A stretch of 64,000 nucleotides of DNA from Caldilineaceae bacterium SB0661_bin_34. GTDB taxonomy: Bacteria > Chloroflexota > Anaerolineae > Caldilineales > Caldilineaceae. This document shows, piece after piece, positions 1 through 7,494 of the stretch (its first letter is position 1; each line of letters starts with the position of its first letter). Under the pieces are notes generated by a model. That model saw only the letters and a list, made by a program, of their open reading frames with translations. It was not told the origin of the DNA and ran no database searches. The stretch lies in assembly GCA_009841145.1 (NCBI GenBank), contig VXMJ01000073.1, forward strand, positions 79,367 through 143,366, written 5' to 3'. Made by a program: the position numbers and the translations under genes.

Positions 1-2429
1 GTCTGCACGCCAACGAGTTGACGGGCCCGATCCCGGCAGAACTGGGACAACTCGGGCAGCTGCGATACCTGAGGTTGGAACACAACCGGTTGACGGGCCC
101 AATCCCGGCGCAGCTGGGTCAGCTCACCCACCTGACGATGCTCGACTTGGGCCACAACCGACTGGCGGGTCCGATCCCAGCGGCGTTGGGACGACTCGGA
201 CATTTGCAGGAACTCCGCCTGCACGCCAACGAGTTGACGGGCCCGATCCCGGCAGAACTGGGACAACTCGGACAGCTGCGATACCTGAGGTTGGAACACA
301 ACTGGTTGACGGGTCCGATCCCGGCGACGTTGGGGCAACTCGCCCTGCTGCAGAAACTTCGCCTGCACACCAACGAGTTGACGGGCCCGATCCCGGCAGA
401 ACTGGGGCAGCTCGCCCAACTGCAGTACCTGAGGATGAACAACAACCGGTTGACGGGACTGATCCCGGCGGCACTGGAACAGCGCGCGGCCCGACTTGTA
501 CTCTCACTCCATCTGGACGCCGACGAGGTGACGTGGAATCAGACGGCGGCGCCGTGTCCCGCGGTTGGACCGTCCCCCAGCCTGCGCTGCGACAAGGAAA
601 TACTGCTGGCTGTGCGGGACCGGTTGCGGGGCGAGCATCGGGAGCTGCTCCGCAGCTGGCACCCGGACAATTCGATTTACAACTTTCAAGGCGTCGTCGC
701 AACGTCCGATGCCTACCGCCCGCGGGTCGTCGGTTTGCAGTGGATTGGCTGGTGGACCGATCCCCAGGTGCGGCTGGTCGGCTCAATCCCCCCGGAGTTG
801 GGCCGGCTCACACACCTGGAGGTGCTGGATCTGGCGGGCAACGGGTTGACCGGCTCCATCCCGGAGGAGTTGGGGCAGCTCGCCCTGCTGCGGGAGCTGT
901 ATCTGAATGCCAACCGGTTGACAGGTGTCATCCCGGAGGAGTTGGGGCAGCTTGCCCAACTGCAATCCCTGAGGTTGAACCACAACCAATTGACGGGTCC
1001 GATCCCGGTAGAGCTGGGGCAAGGCACCCGGCTGCGGGAACTCCGGTTGGGGCACAACCGGTTGACGGGTCCGATCCCGCCGGACCTGGGGCAGCTTACC
1101 CACCTGACGATGCTCGACTTGGGCCACAACCGGTTGACGGGTCCGATCCCGGTAGCACTGGGGCAGCTCGGGCAATTGGAAGAGCTTTATCTGCCTGTCA
1201 ACGAGTTGACGGGACCGATCCCGGTGGAACTGGGACAGCCCGGGCACCTACAGAAACTGAATCTGAGCCACAACCGGTTGACGGGTCCGATCCCGCCGGA
1301 CCTGAAACAGCGTGCTGCGCGACATGAACTCTTCCTCCACCTGCATGCCGATGAAGGGACGGAGAACCAACAGGGGTGGTCGGAGCCGTGTCCCGCGGTC
1401 GGTCCGTCCCCCAACCTGCGCTGCGACAAGGAAATCCTGTTGGTGGTGCGGGACCGGCTGCGGGGCGAGCATCGGGAGCTGCTCCGCAGTTGGCACCCGG
1501 ACAATTCGATTTACAACTTTCAGGGGGTTGTCATAAGGTCCGGCGCCTACCCGCCGCCGCCGCGGGTAACCGGTTTGGAGGTGATTGGGTGGTGGTCCGA
1601 TCCCGAGTTTCGACTGGTCGGGTCGCTGCCCCCGGAGTTGAGCCGACTGCCCGATTTGGTATATATCACGCTGCGCGAAAACGGGTTGCGGGGCCCGATC
1701 CCGGCGGAGTGGGGCCAGCTCACGCAACTGCGAGTGCTGGACTTGGCGGGCAACGCGTTGACGGGTGCCATCCCTCCGGCGCTGGGGCGGCTCGGGAATT
1801 TGCAGGAGCTGAACTTGAGTCGCAGTGGGCTGGAGGGCCCCATCCTGGTGGAGCTGGAAGAGCCCGGACAACGGCCGGAGCTGAATGGGAGCCACATTCG
1901 GTTGCCTGGGCCGATCTCGCCGCCGGCGTCGGCGGCGTGTCCCGAGACCGGTCCGTCCCCCAGCCTGCGCTGCGACAAGGAAGTGCTACTGGCCGTCCGG
2001 GACCTGCTGCGGAACAAACGTTGGGACCGGGACCGGCTCCGCACGTGGCAACCGGACATTGGGATTGAGAACTTCGAGGGTGTCAGTCTGGGCGGTGATC
2101 CGCGCCGGGTCATCGGTTTGGAGATTGTCAGGGAGCGGTCCAACGCTTCAGGGTATGTGCCCTGGCAGTTGAGTCGGCTGTCCCGACTGGAAAGGCTGGT
2201 GCTGCGCGGGAACGGGCTGCAGGGCTCGATCCCCCCGGCCTTGGGCCAGCTCCCCCGGTTGCGGACGCTGGACTTGAGTGGCAACTGGCTGCGGGGGACC
2301 ATCCCGGCTGAGTTGGGGCAGCTCCGCGAGTTGCGGGAACTCCACTTGCAGGACAACCCGTTCTTGACAGGATGCATTCCCCCGGCCCTGGCACCTGCCT
2401 GCGATTGTCCGGGCTGGTTGTGTGAGTGA
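1..2429 (+). CDS. Leucine-rich-repeat protein, 5' end outside window
   Basis: The frame is open to the left edge, so the start and any signal peptide are missing; about 808 residues are visible. The protein consists of 24-residue repeats of the plant-like type (consensus LTGPIPxELGQLxxLxxLxL). It is divided into four blocks of about 7, 8, 4 and 3 repeats. Blocks 2, 3 and 4 each open with a cap of about 75 residues, near nucleotides 553, 1389 and 1938. Each cap contains a CPxxGPSPxLRCDKE motif followed by a hydrophobic helix and a conserved W. These caps look like plant LRRNT_2 caps, which normally occur only once per protein. The repeat before each cap is degenerate (EQRAAR or EEPGQR). The C-terminus is Cys-rich (CDCPGWLCE), as in a closing cap. 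LRR domains bind proteins; surface exposure and adhesion are guesses. No transmembrane segment or sorting signal is seen in the visible part. Confidence 0.9.
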   Translation, partial: LHANELTGPIPAELGQLGQLRYLRLEHNRLTGPIPAQLGQLTHLTMLDLGHNRLAGPIPAALGRLGHLQELRLHANELTGPIPAELGQLGQLRYLRLEHNWLTGPIPATLGQLALLQKLRLHTNELTGPIPAELGQLAQLQYLRMNNNRLTGLIPAALEQRAARLVLSLHLDADEVTWNQTAAPCPAVGPSPSLRCDKEILLAVRDRLRGEHRELLRSWHPDNSIYNFQGVVATSDAYRPRVVGLQWIGWWTDPQVRLVGSIPPELGRLTHLEVLDLAGNGLTGSIPEELGQLALLRELYLNANRLTGVIPEELGQLAQLQSLRLNHNQLTGPIPVELGQGTRLRELRLGHNRLTGPIPPDLGQLTHLTMLDLGHNRLTGPIPVALGQLGQLEELYLPVNELTGPIPVELGQPGHLQKLNLSHNRLTGPIPPDLKQRAARHELFLHLHADEGTENQQGWSEPCPAVGPSPNLRCDKEILLVVRDRLRGEHRELLRSWHPDNSIYNFQGVVIRSGAYPPPPRVTGLEVIGWWSDPEFRLVGSLPPELSRLPDLVYITLRENGLRGPIPAEWGQLTQLRVLDLAGNALTGAIPPALGRLGNLQELNLSRSGLEGPILVELEEPGQRPELNGSHIRLPGPISPPASAACPETGPSPSLRCDKEVLLAVRDLLRNKRWDRDRLRTWQPDIGIENFEGVSLGGDPRRVIGLEIVRERSNASGYVPWQLSRLSRLERLVLRGNGLQGSIPPALGQLPRLRTLDLSGNWLRGTIPAELGQLRELRELHLQDNPFLTGCIPPALAPACDCPGWLCE
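3..87 (+). repeat. Near-identical direct repeat, copy 1 (copy 2 at 219-303)
   Basis: About 85 bases recur 216 bases downstream with very few differences. The offset is 72 codons, or three LRR units. This level of nucleotide identity indicates a recent in-frame duplication or gene conversion inside the LRR gene. Confidence 0.8.
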
Positions 2430-2829
2430 CCCGGTGCGGCCGGGCACCAGGATCCAGGTCATGCCGCCGGCGATGCCCGACGCGGTCCAGGCCTTTTTGC
2501 AGGAACCACCCAAGTCATTGGTTCGCAGTGGCCGGGCGCAGGTGTGAGTGGCCATGGCTCCCCACCGCATCACGACACCGGCTGTACGGATGCCACAGCC
2601 GGCGGGGTCCATGGGCCAGAGAAGTTCCGACAGCCAACGGGTTCCGGCCAAGAAGCAGGGCGGCGCGCGCCGGGCCGGCCAGGTCGGGGGCGTGAACGAT
2701 CCGGAATGGATGCCGGTCGGGCTGCTCCGGATGCCCCGGAGGTCCAGAGCATGGAACCCGTTCCATGTCACCATGCCCGGTCCCCTCGACAGGGGCCGAC
2801 TTTCACTCTGGTATTACTCCGACGCCGGC
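2430..2829. other. Intergenic, no gene recognised
   Basis: These 400 bases separate the LRR gene from the convergent flavoprotein gene. Open frames exist on both strands, but none has a recognisable domain or a persuasive ribosome binding site. A weak GC hairpin (GGTGC...GCACC near 2433-2448) follows the LRR stop without a T-run. Confidence 0.5.
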
Positions 2830-4098
2830 CTATGCGAAACGGTTCAGTGCCAGGGCAGCATCGTCTGGGCCGGCCGGGGTGCCTGTGATCCGGCGTGCCA
2901 CTAGTTCGCCGGTGGCTGGGCCCAGGGTCATGCCAACCTTGTTGTGGCCGCAGGCCAGCAACAGGTTTTCGTACTTTGTGCTCCAGTCGACAATAGGCAG
3001 GCCGTCCGGGGTCATGGGGCGGAAACCCATCCAGGGCTGTCCGTCCTCGGGGCGAGGGTCCAGACCCAGCAGGTCACGACTGGCGCGTGCAACCTGGGCC
3101 GCCCGCTCGCTGTCCACGCGGTCGTCCATGCCCGTGAATTCCACCCGGCCGGCAATTCGCAACTGGTCTCCTATCGGGTTTACGGCCACGCCCTGGTCGA
3201 TCAGCTGGACCCCGAAGTCCGGAAAGCCCTCGGGTCGTGCCATGGTGTAGCTGTAGCCCCGTCCGGGCACGACCGGCACGTCCAGTCCCCAGTTCCGGCC
3301 CAGCGCGCCGGACCAGGCACCGGCTGCCAGTACCGCGACATCGAACTCGATGTCCTCCGCGGTCGTGGTCACGGAGGTGATCTGGCCGTCGTTCATTCCC
3401 CCGATGCCGGTCACGGTCACATGAGACCAGAATTCGGCACCGTGTTGGCCGGCTTCGTGCGCCAGACTTTGGACGAAGGCCTTGGGCGACAGGCGTCCAT
3501 CCCCCGGGAACAGGACGGCCCCCACAATCCTGTCCGCAGCCTGGGGCAGATAATGGCGGACACCGGACCGGTCGAGCAGGGCCGCGATGCCACCCATGCT
3601 CCGGTGCCGCAGGGCCTGGGTCGCGCCCTGCCGGAAGCCGGCCTGTGTGGAGAACACGTTCAGGGAACCGTCCATGCGGAAGTGGTCCTGCAAGGGCAGT
3701 GCCCGGTGCAGTTCCCGGTACAACTCCATGCTGCGTCCGGCCAACCTGTGCAGCACGGCCGTGGTCTTGAGCCACTGGACGGGTTCGGCGGCCGCGCGCA
3801 ACCGCCGCCGCCATTCGGACAGGTCGGGATCGCCGGAGGCCGGCAGGTAGATCGAGGCCTCGGGATCCTGCCATTTTTCGAGCAACTGCTCGATGCCGTT
3901 GTCGGCGGCCATGGGTGTCCAGGAACTGGGGACCAGCAGACCGGCGTTGGCGTGGGAGGAACCACCGGCCACCTCGCCCCGGTCAATCACCAGGGGACGG
4001 TATCCTGCCTGGGTCAGATACCAGGCCGAGCATACGCCGACGATTCCCGCGCCGATGATCAGGATGTCGCACTGGCGTGTCATGGGCAGGGCCGGCAC
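2830..4098 (-). CDS. dadA: FAD-dependent oxidoreductase, D-amino-acid dehydrogenase (DadA)-like
   Basis: This is a 422-residue DAO-family flavoprotein. The N-terminal Rossmann motif GAGIVG (residues 16-21) is followed by an acidic residue ending the second strand (VIDRG) and a GGSSHANAG segment, both typical of DadA and glycine-oxidase-like enzymes. Near the C-terminus, GFRPMTPDGLP and CGHNKVGMTLGPATGE match the second FAD-binding segment of the family. Such enzymes oxidise D-amino acids to 2-oxo acids and ammonia and pass electrons to a quinone at the inner membrane face. The length fits DadA (about 415-435). Initiation at either of the first two ATGs (residues 1 and 6) is possible. There is no alanine racemase or regulator beside it, so the substrate could be another amino or imino acid. 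Confidence 0.85.
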   Translation of the reverse strand: MPALPMTRQCDILIIGAGIVGVCSAWYLTQAGYRPLVIDRGEVAGGSSHANAGLLVPSSWTPMAADNGIEQLLEKWQDPEASIYLPASGDPDLSEWRRRLRAAAEPVQWLKTTAVLHRLAGRSMELYRELHRALPLQDHFRMDGSLNVFSTQAGFRQGATQALRHRSMGGIAALLDRSGVRHYLPQAADRIVGAVLFPGDGRLSPKAFVQSLAHEAGQHGAEFWSHVTVTGIGGMNDGQITSVTTTAEDIEFDVAVLAAGAWSGALGRNWGLDVPVVPGRGYSYTMARPEGFPDFGVQLIDQGVAVNPIGDQLRIAGRVEFTGMDDRVDSERAAQVARASRDLLGLDPRPEDGQPWMGFRPMTPDGLPIVDWSTKYENLLLACGHNKVGMTLGPATGELVARRITGTPAGPDDAALALNRFA

Positions 4099-4158
4099 AT
4101 CGTGCCGAACAAATCGCTAAGGTGGCGAATTATAGGCCCGCGCGGCCGGCTAGGGCTC

Positions 4159-5259
4159 TCAGTGGTGTTCGACACTATTTCGATTTCGTTGATCTTGGTC
4201 CGAACTCGGCATCGTTTCCCCTCGCGAAGCAGCCTTGTTGGTGTGTTTGTCGGCGTGGCATGGCAAGTCGCGATCGGGACCTTGTACGGACTGCCTGTAC
4301 AGTAAATTGAACCGGCGCAGGGCATCCTCTGGATTGAGCCCGGCCTCGCTGGCCTCGGCCACCAGGGACCAAAGGCGTTGGCCCAGCCCCAGTTCGGGGT
4401 CCGGCTCGGCACTTTCTTTGATGGTGACGGCATGTACATCAGGGTCGGCACCGGCCTTGCGGATGCGAGATTGCATCAACCTTGCACCTTCAAGTGCTGG
4501 CAAACCCTTGGCGATGCCGTCCAGCGAACTTCGCTTCTTGCCCTTGGTTCGATACTCGGCCTGTTTGATTTGTTCCCATATCGTGAGGACCGAGTCGCTG
4601 TCCGCAAGCTGCAAATCCCCGAACACGTGCGGATGGCGCCGGATCATCTTGCGGCTGATCCCGGACAAAACGTCGTTCAGGTGGAATCGGCCCTGTTCGT
4701 AGCCAATGTTGATCAGGAAGAGCACATTCATCAACAAGTCTCCCAGTTCTTCCACCAGGTTCTCGTCGTCCTGGAGGTCGATTGCCTCGATGACCTCGTG
4801 AACTTCGCTGGCCACATGAAACCGTTGCGACTCCAAGTTCTTTTCCCGATTCCGCGGGCATCCGTCCGGTGCCCGAAGGCGGGCCAGAATGTTGGGCAAC
4901 TGCGTCAGGCTGCAATCCTCGGCCAGTGGAGGCACCGCGAGGACATGGCCGCCGTCTTGAAAGGTCTCCCCTACGTCTGCCAGGCTGTACGGTGCCGGCC
5001 GGCTCTCGGCATGCGCAGGTTCCCGAGCCATGATCCAAATCCCATGGCTGGCAGGATACGCCCGCGTGAGGGCTGCCACCACCGCACGCCCTTGGTTCGG
5101 TCGAACGGCATCGACGATGAGCGGCATCGCCGGATCTGTGTGGGGGTACCAACGTGCGGCTAGCACGTCCGCCGTTGTGTACTGCCAACTCGATGGCGAC
5201 ATGCCCAGCTGTTCCAGGAGGTCCGGAATCGTGGCTGGCGACATCGGGCGAAAGCTCAT
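4159..5259 (-). CDS. mazG: Nucleoside triphosphate pyrophosphohydrolase MazG with N-terminal extension
   Basis: The protein has 366 residues. Residues ~125-240 form a MazG domain: LRAPDGCP, the EVHEVIEAID helix, the EELGDLL metal-binding helix, and KMIRRHPHVFGD. MazG hydrolyses NTPs and dNTPs to NMPs plus pyrophosphate for house-cleaning. The usual CPWDREQTH segment reads CPRNREKNLE here, so the W is replaced. About 120 residues precede the domain. They do not show a tetrapyrrole-methylase signature as in YabN-type fusions; I do not recognise this part. A region after residue 270 corresponds to the second, less conserved repeat of MazG. The start codon overlaps the last four bases of the truncated PIN gene upstream, so the gene is now read in a toxin-antitoxin transcript or from a promoter inside it. 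Confidence 0.88.
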   Translation of the reverse strand: MSFRPMSPATIPDLLEQLGMSPSSWQYTTADVLAARWYPHTDPAMPLIVDAVRPNQGRAVVAALTRAYPASHGIWIMAREPAHAESRPAPYSLADVGETFQDGGHVLAVPPLAEDCSLTQLPNILARLRAPDGCPRNREKNLESQRFHVASEVHEVIEAIDLQDDENLVEELGDLLMNVLFLINIGYEQGRFHLNDVLSGISRKMIRRHPHVFGDLQLADSDSVLTIWEQIKQAEYRTKGKKRSSLDGIAKGLPALEGARLMQSRIRKAGADPDVHAVTIKESAEPDPELGLGQRLWSLVAEASEAGLNPEDALRRFNLLYRQSVQGPDRDLPCHADKHTNKAASRGETMPSSDQDQRNRNSVEHH

Positions 5260-5546
5260 ATGCAGGGTTGCCTGATTGGAGAAGGGGATCTGTCCGTGGT
5301 CAAATTTACGTTGATGTCCAGCACCGGAAACCGGCTCAGTGAGTCGATGAAGGCCAAGGCCATGCGATGGGAAAGCGCACCTTTGCGGCGGGGGTGCGTT
5401 GCTTGGTGATGGAACTCCTGAAGCATCTGCACCGAGCGCGCCAGCTCCTCGGCATTCAACAGTTGCAGGGCGATGCGTTGCTTGTCGGATTCATCCGGAT
5501 TTTCGCTGACGGCAAAAATCAGGATGTTGGTGTCCACGAAGCGCAC
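5256..5546 (-). pseudogene. Truncated VapC-type PIN-domain toxin
   Basis: The 96-residue product starts like a PIN RNase (MRFVDTNILI, first catalytic Asp at residue 5). It continues to the second motif (MLQEFHHQ, acidic residue near 44) and FPVLDIN. A complete PIN domain has about 130-140 residues, with further Asp residues in an SxWDALI and a TxD motif. None of that is present: after about residue 83 the frame runs into unrelated sequence (DRSPSPIRQPCI) and stops inside the mazG start. This looks like a deletion that joined the middle of vapC to the region just upstream of mazG. The product is probably inactive. It lies 7 bases after the antitoxin stop, the usual VapBC order. Confidence 0.75.
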
Positions 5547-5553
5547 GGGGCAA

Positions 5554-5901
5554 TCACCCTTGGGCGTGTTGGGTGCGGACTACGGAATCGGAATCCGCCT
5601 CTTGGACTTCCCTGCGGGCACGGTTCCGGTCATACAACTCCTCACGCGACAGATTGTCCGCCGCGGAGAATCCGCTGTTGCGCGCGCGGATTTCCTCAAC
5701 CACTTCGTTGATGGTCCGACGGTGGGATGCGAATGCATCCACGGTGGGTTGTGCCTCGTCCCTTGCGGGAACCGGTCTGCTTTGCACCAAGCTGCGCAGG
5801 AACTCTCTGACCAGAGCAGATACGGATCTGTCAAGCTCCGCGGCCCGAATGTGCGCTATGCGGTGGGTGGTTTCGTCGATGGATACGGTGATGTTCTTCA
5901 T
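5554..5901 (-). CDS. Ribbon-helix-helix antitoxin, VapB/RHH-like
   Basis: The product has 115 residues from the ATG at 5901. A longer frame reaches 5961, but its extra 20 residues are unlike the family. Residues 1-40 (KNITVSIDE, a basic/acidic helix, then SVSALVREFL) read as a MetJ/Arc-type ribbon-helix-helix DNA-binding domain. The rest is hydrophilic and charged, suiting a toxin-wrapping tail that ends in EELYDRNRARR. It should repress its own promoter and neutralise the PIN toxin. The toxin partner directly downstream is truncated, so this antitoxin is effectively orphaned here. An inverted repeat just upstream (5918-5946) is a candidate operator. Confidence 0.75.
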   Translation of the reverse strand: MKNITVSIDETTHRIAHIRAAELDRSVSALVREFLRSLVQSRPVPARDEAQPTVDAFASHRRTINEVVEEIRARNSGFSAADNLSREELYDRNRARREVQEADSDSVVRTQHAQG

Positions 5902-5917
5902 GTACACAGTCTCACAT

Positions 5918-5946
5918 TTTCCGTGTAGCGCAGTGTGTAACGGAAA
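5918..5946. promoter_or_regulatory. Inverted repeat upstream of antitoxin, candidate autoregulatory operator
   Basis: TTTCCGT (5918-5924) and ACGGAAA (5940-5946) form a perfect 7-base inverted repeat with a 15-base spacer. It sits 17-45 bases upstream of the antitoxin start codon, where RHH antitoxins usually bind. Function is inferred from position only. Confidence 0.45.
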
Positions 5947-5981
5947 TGGCGAATCCCACAAGCATCCAAGGTGCTGGAATG

Positions 5982-6010
5982 TTGACTCAGCGCGCGCCGC
6001 ACCCTAGAAT
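5982..6010 (+). promoter_or_regulatory. Sigma-70 type promoter
   Basis: TTGACT (5982-5987), a 17-base spacer and TAGAAT (6005-6010) differ from the housekeeping consensus by one base in each hexamer. It points to the small membrane protein at 6072, giving a leader of about 55 bases. It also argues against the longer reading frame starting at 5946 being the translated form. Confidence 0.6.
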
Positions 6011-6071
6011 TGCCGACGATTCCGCCCAAGGCGTTCGCAACGCTGCCGGGTCGCAGTTTCCGGTTTCCGAT

Positions 6072-6401
6072 ATGATGAAGTCCAACTGGCAACAGGTGTT
6101 GCTGGTGTATGGCGGCTGGCTTGTTCTCTTCGCGCTGGCTCTGGTGTTGGTATTTCTGCTTCAGCGCAACGTGGTGGAGGACATCCTGATCGGCCGCATG
6201 GTCAATCCGTGGCGGCTGCGGTCCATCGGTCAGTGGTCCGTCTATGTGCTGGGAATTGGCTGGATCGTGTTTGTATTCCTGATTGAAGGCTATTTGCGAA
6301 ACGGGGCCGCCCGCGGATTGTTCTGGCAGCGCATCGTCAGGGTCGGAGCGCCTCTCCTGGCTCTGATCAGCCTGTCGTATGCCGTCAATCGGTTTTTCTA
6401 G
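6072..6401 (+). CDS. Small integral membrane protein, unknown function
   Basis: The product has 109 residues from the ATG at 6072 (a second ATG follows directly). The frame extends upstream to 5946, but a good promoter lies inside that extension. Three hydrophobic segments are visible: about residues 8-27 ([20 protein letters not shown]), 51-70 around [13 protein letters not shown], and 88-105 at the C-terminus. Short basic loops separate them. I do not recognise the family. It lies directly before the OppF-like ATPase, whose GTG start is 37 bases downstream, so the two are probably co-transcribed. No enzymatic motif is visible. Confidence 0.6.
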   Translation: MMKSNWQQVLLVYGGWLVLFALALVLVFLLQRNVVEDILIGRMVNPWRLRSIGQWSVYVLGIGWIVFVFLIEGYLRNGAARGLFWQRIVRVGAPLLALISLSYAVNRFF

Positions 6402-6438
6402 ACCGGTTCGAGACCCGGTAGCCAACGGAGATTCGCGT

Positions 6439-7485
6439 GTGAGCAGCAGTCCAAACTCCTCTGCCAGAGGTTCCCAGGAGGTGCTGCTGGACGTCAAGGA
6501 CCTCAGGAAACACTTTCCCATCAAGCGCGGCCTCCTGTCCAAGACGGTCGGCCACGTCAAGGCCGTCGATGGGGTCAGTTTCTACATCCGGCCCGGTGAG
6601 ACCCTGGGCCTGGTCGGCGAGAGCGGCTGTGGCAAGACCACGACGGGCCGCGTCATCATGCGCGCCTACGACGTGACGGACGGTGAAATCTGGTTCCGGC
6701 GCAGCGAGGAGAACAACCTCAACATCGCCGAACTGTCCTCGGCGGAGGTGAAGGACCTGCGCAAGGACATGCAGATGGTCTTCCAGGATCCCTATTCCTC
6801 GCTCAACCCCCGCATGAACCTCCTTCAGAACGTGGGCGAGCCACTGCTGGTCAACGGCGTGGCCTCCGGCGACGAACTGGAGGAACGGGTGTCCGATCTG
6901 CTGCGCGTGGTGGGACTGCGGCCGGAGTACCTGAACCGCTATCCCCACGCATTCAGCGGCGGCCAGCGCCAGCGCATCGGCATCGCAAGGGCCCTGGCGC
7001 TGAATCCTCAGTTGATCGTCCTCGACGAGCCGGTCTCCGCACTCGACGTTTCCGTGCAAGCCCAGATTCTGAATCTCCTGCAGGACCTGCAGGAACAGTA
7101 CGGCCTGACCTACCTGTTCATCGCCCACGACCTGAGCGTGGTGGAGCACATCAGCGATCGCATCGCGGTCATGTACGTGGGCATGCTGGTGGAACACGCG
7201 CGCACCGAAACGCTGTTCACGAATCCCAAGCATCCCTATACCGAGGCGCTGCTGGCCTCGGTGCCCAAGCCGGACCCCAGGGACCGCAGCGAGCCGATTG
7301 TGCTGGAGGGCGACGTGGCCGATCCGGCCAATCCCCCCGCCGGCTGCTACTTCCATCCCCGCTGCCGGTACAACGACGGCGATCGCTGCGAGACCGAGAC
7401 ACCGGCCTTGGAGCAGGTCGAACAGGGGCATTTTGTGCGCTGCCACTACGCGGCGGAACTGGACCTGCACGGCGTGCAGGCCTGA
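6439..7485 (+). CDS. Oligopeptide/dipeptide-type ABC transporter ATP-binding protein (OppF/DppF-like)
   Basis: The start is taken as the GTG at 6439, with GGAG about 8 bases upstream, rather than the ATG at 6379 that overlaps the preceding gene. The product has 348 residues. It contains Walker A (GESGCGKTT), a Q-loop ([13 protein letters not shown]), the signature [14 protein letters not shown], Walker B (LIVLDEP), and the C-terminal oligopeptide-transporter segment ([14 protein letters not shown]) with its Cys residues. OppF-type ATPases pair with OppD and energise peptide import. No permease, binding protein or OppD lies in this window. The next gene, a radical SAM enzyme, begins 9 bases later. 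Confidence 0.9.
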   Translation: MSSSPNSSARGSQEVLLDVKDLRKHFPIKRGLLSKTVGHVKAVDGVSFYIRPGETLGLVGESGCGKTTTGRVIMRAYDVTDGEIWFRRSEENNLNIAELSSAEVKDLRKDMQMVFQDPYSSLNPRMNLLQNVGEPLLVNGVASGDELEERVSDLLRVVGLRPEYLNRYPHAFSGGQRQRIGIARALALNPQLIVLDEPVSALDVSVQAQILNLLQDLQEQYGLTYLFIAHDLSVVEHISDRIAVMYVGMLVEHARTETLFTNPKHPYTEALLASVPKPDPRDRSEPIVLEGDVADPANPPAGCYFHPRCRYNDGDRCETETPALEQVEQGHFVRCHYAAELDLHGVQA

Positions 7486-7494
7486 GAGCCTGTT

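Noticed and set aside
1-1300. Short, regularly spaced repeated DNA in the LRR gene as a CRISPR array
   Set aside because: The repeats are the coding repeats of a 24-residue LRR unit, in phase with an open frame, with no unique spacers. No CRISPR array was seen anywhere in the window.
2944-4305. 453-residue plus-strand frame opposite the flavoprotein
   Set aside because: The minus strand carries GAGIVG and the FAD motifs. The plus frame has no motif and runs past the gene into noncoding sequence.
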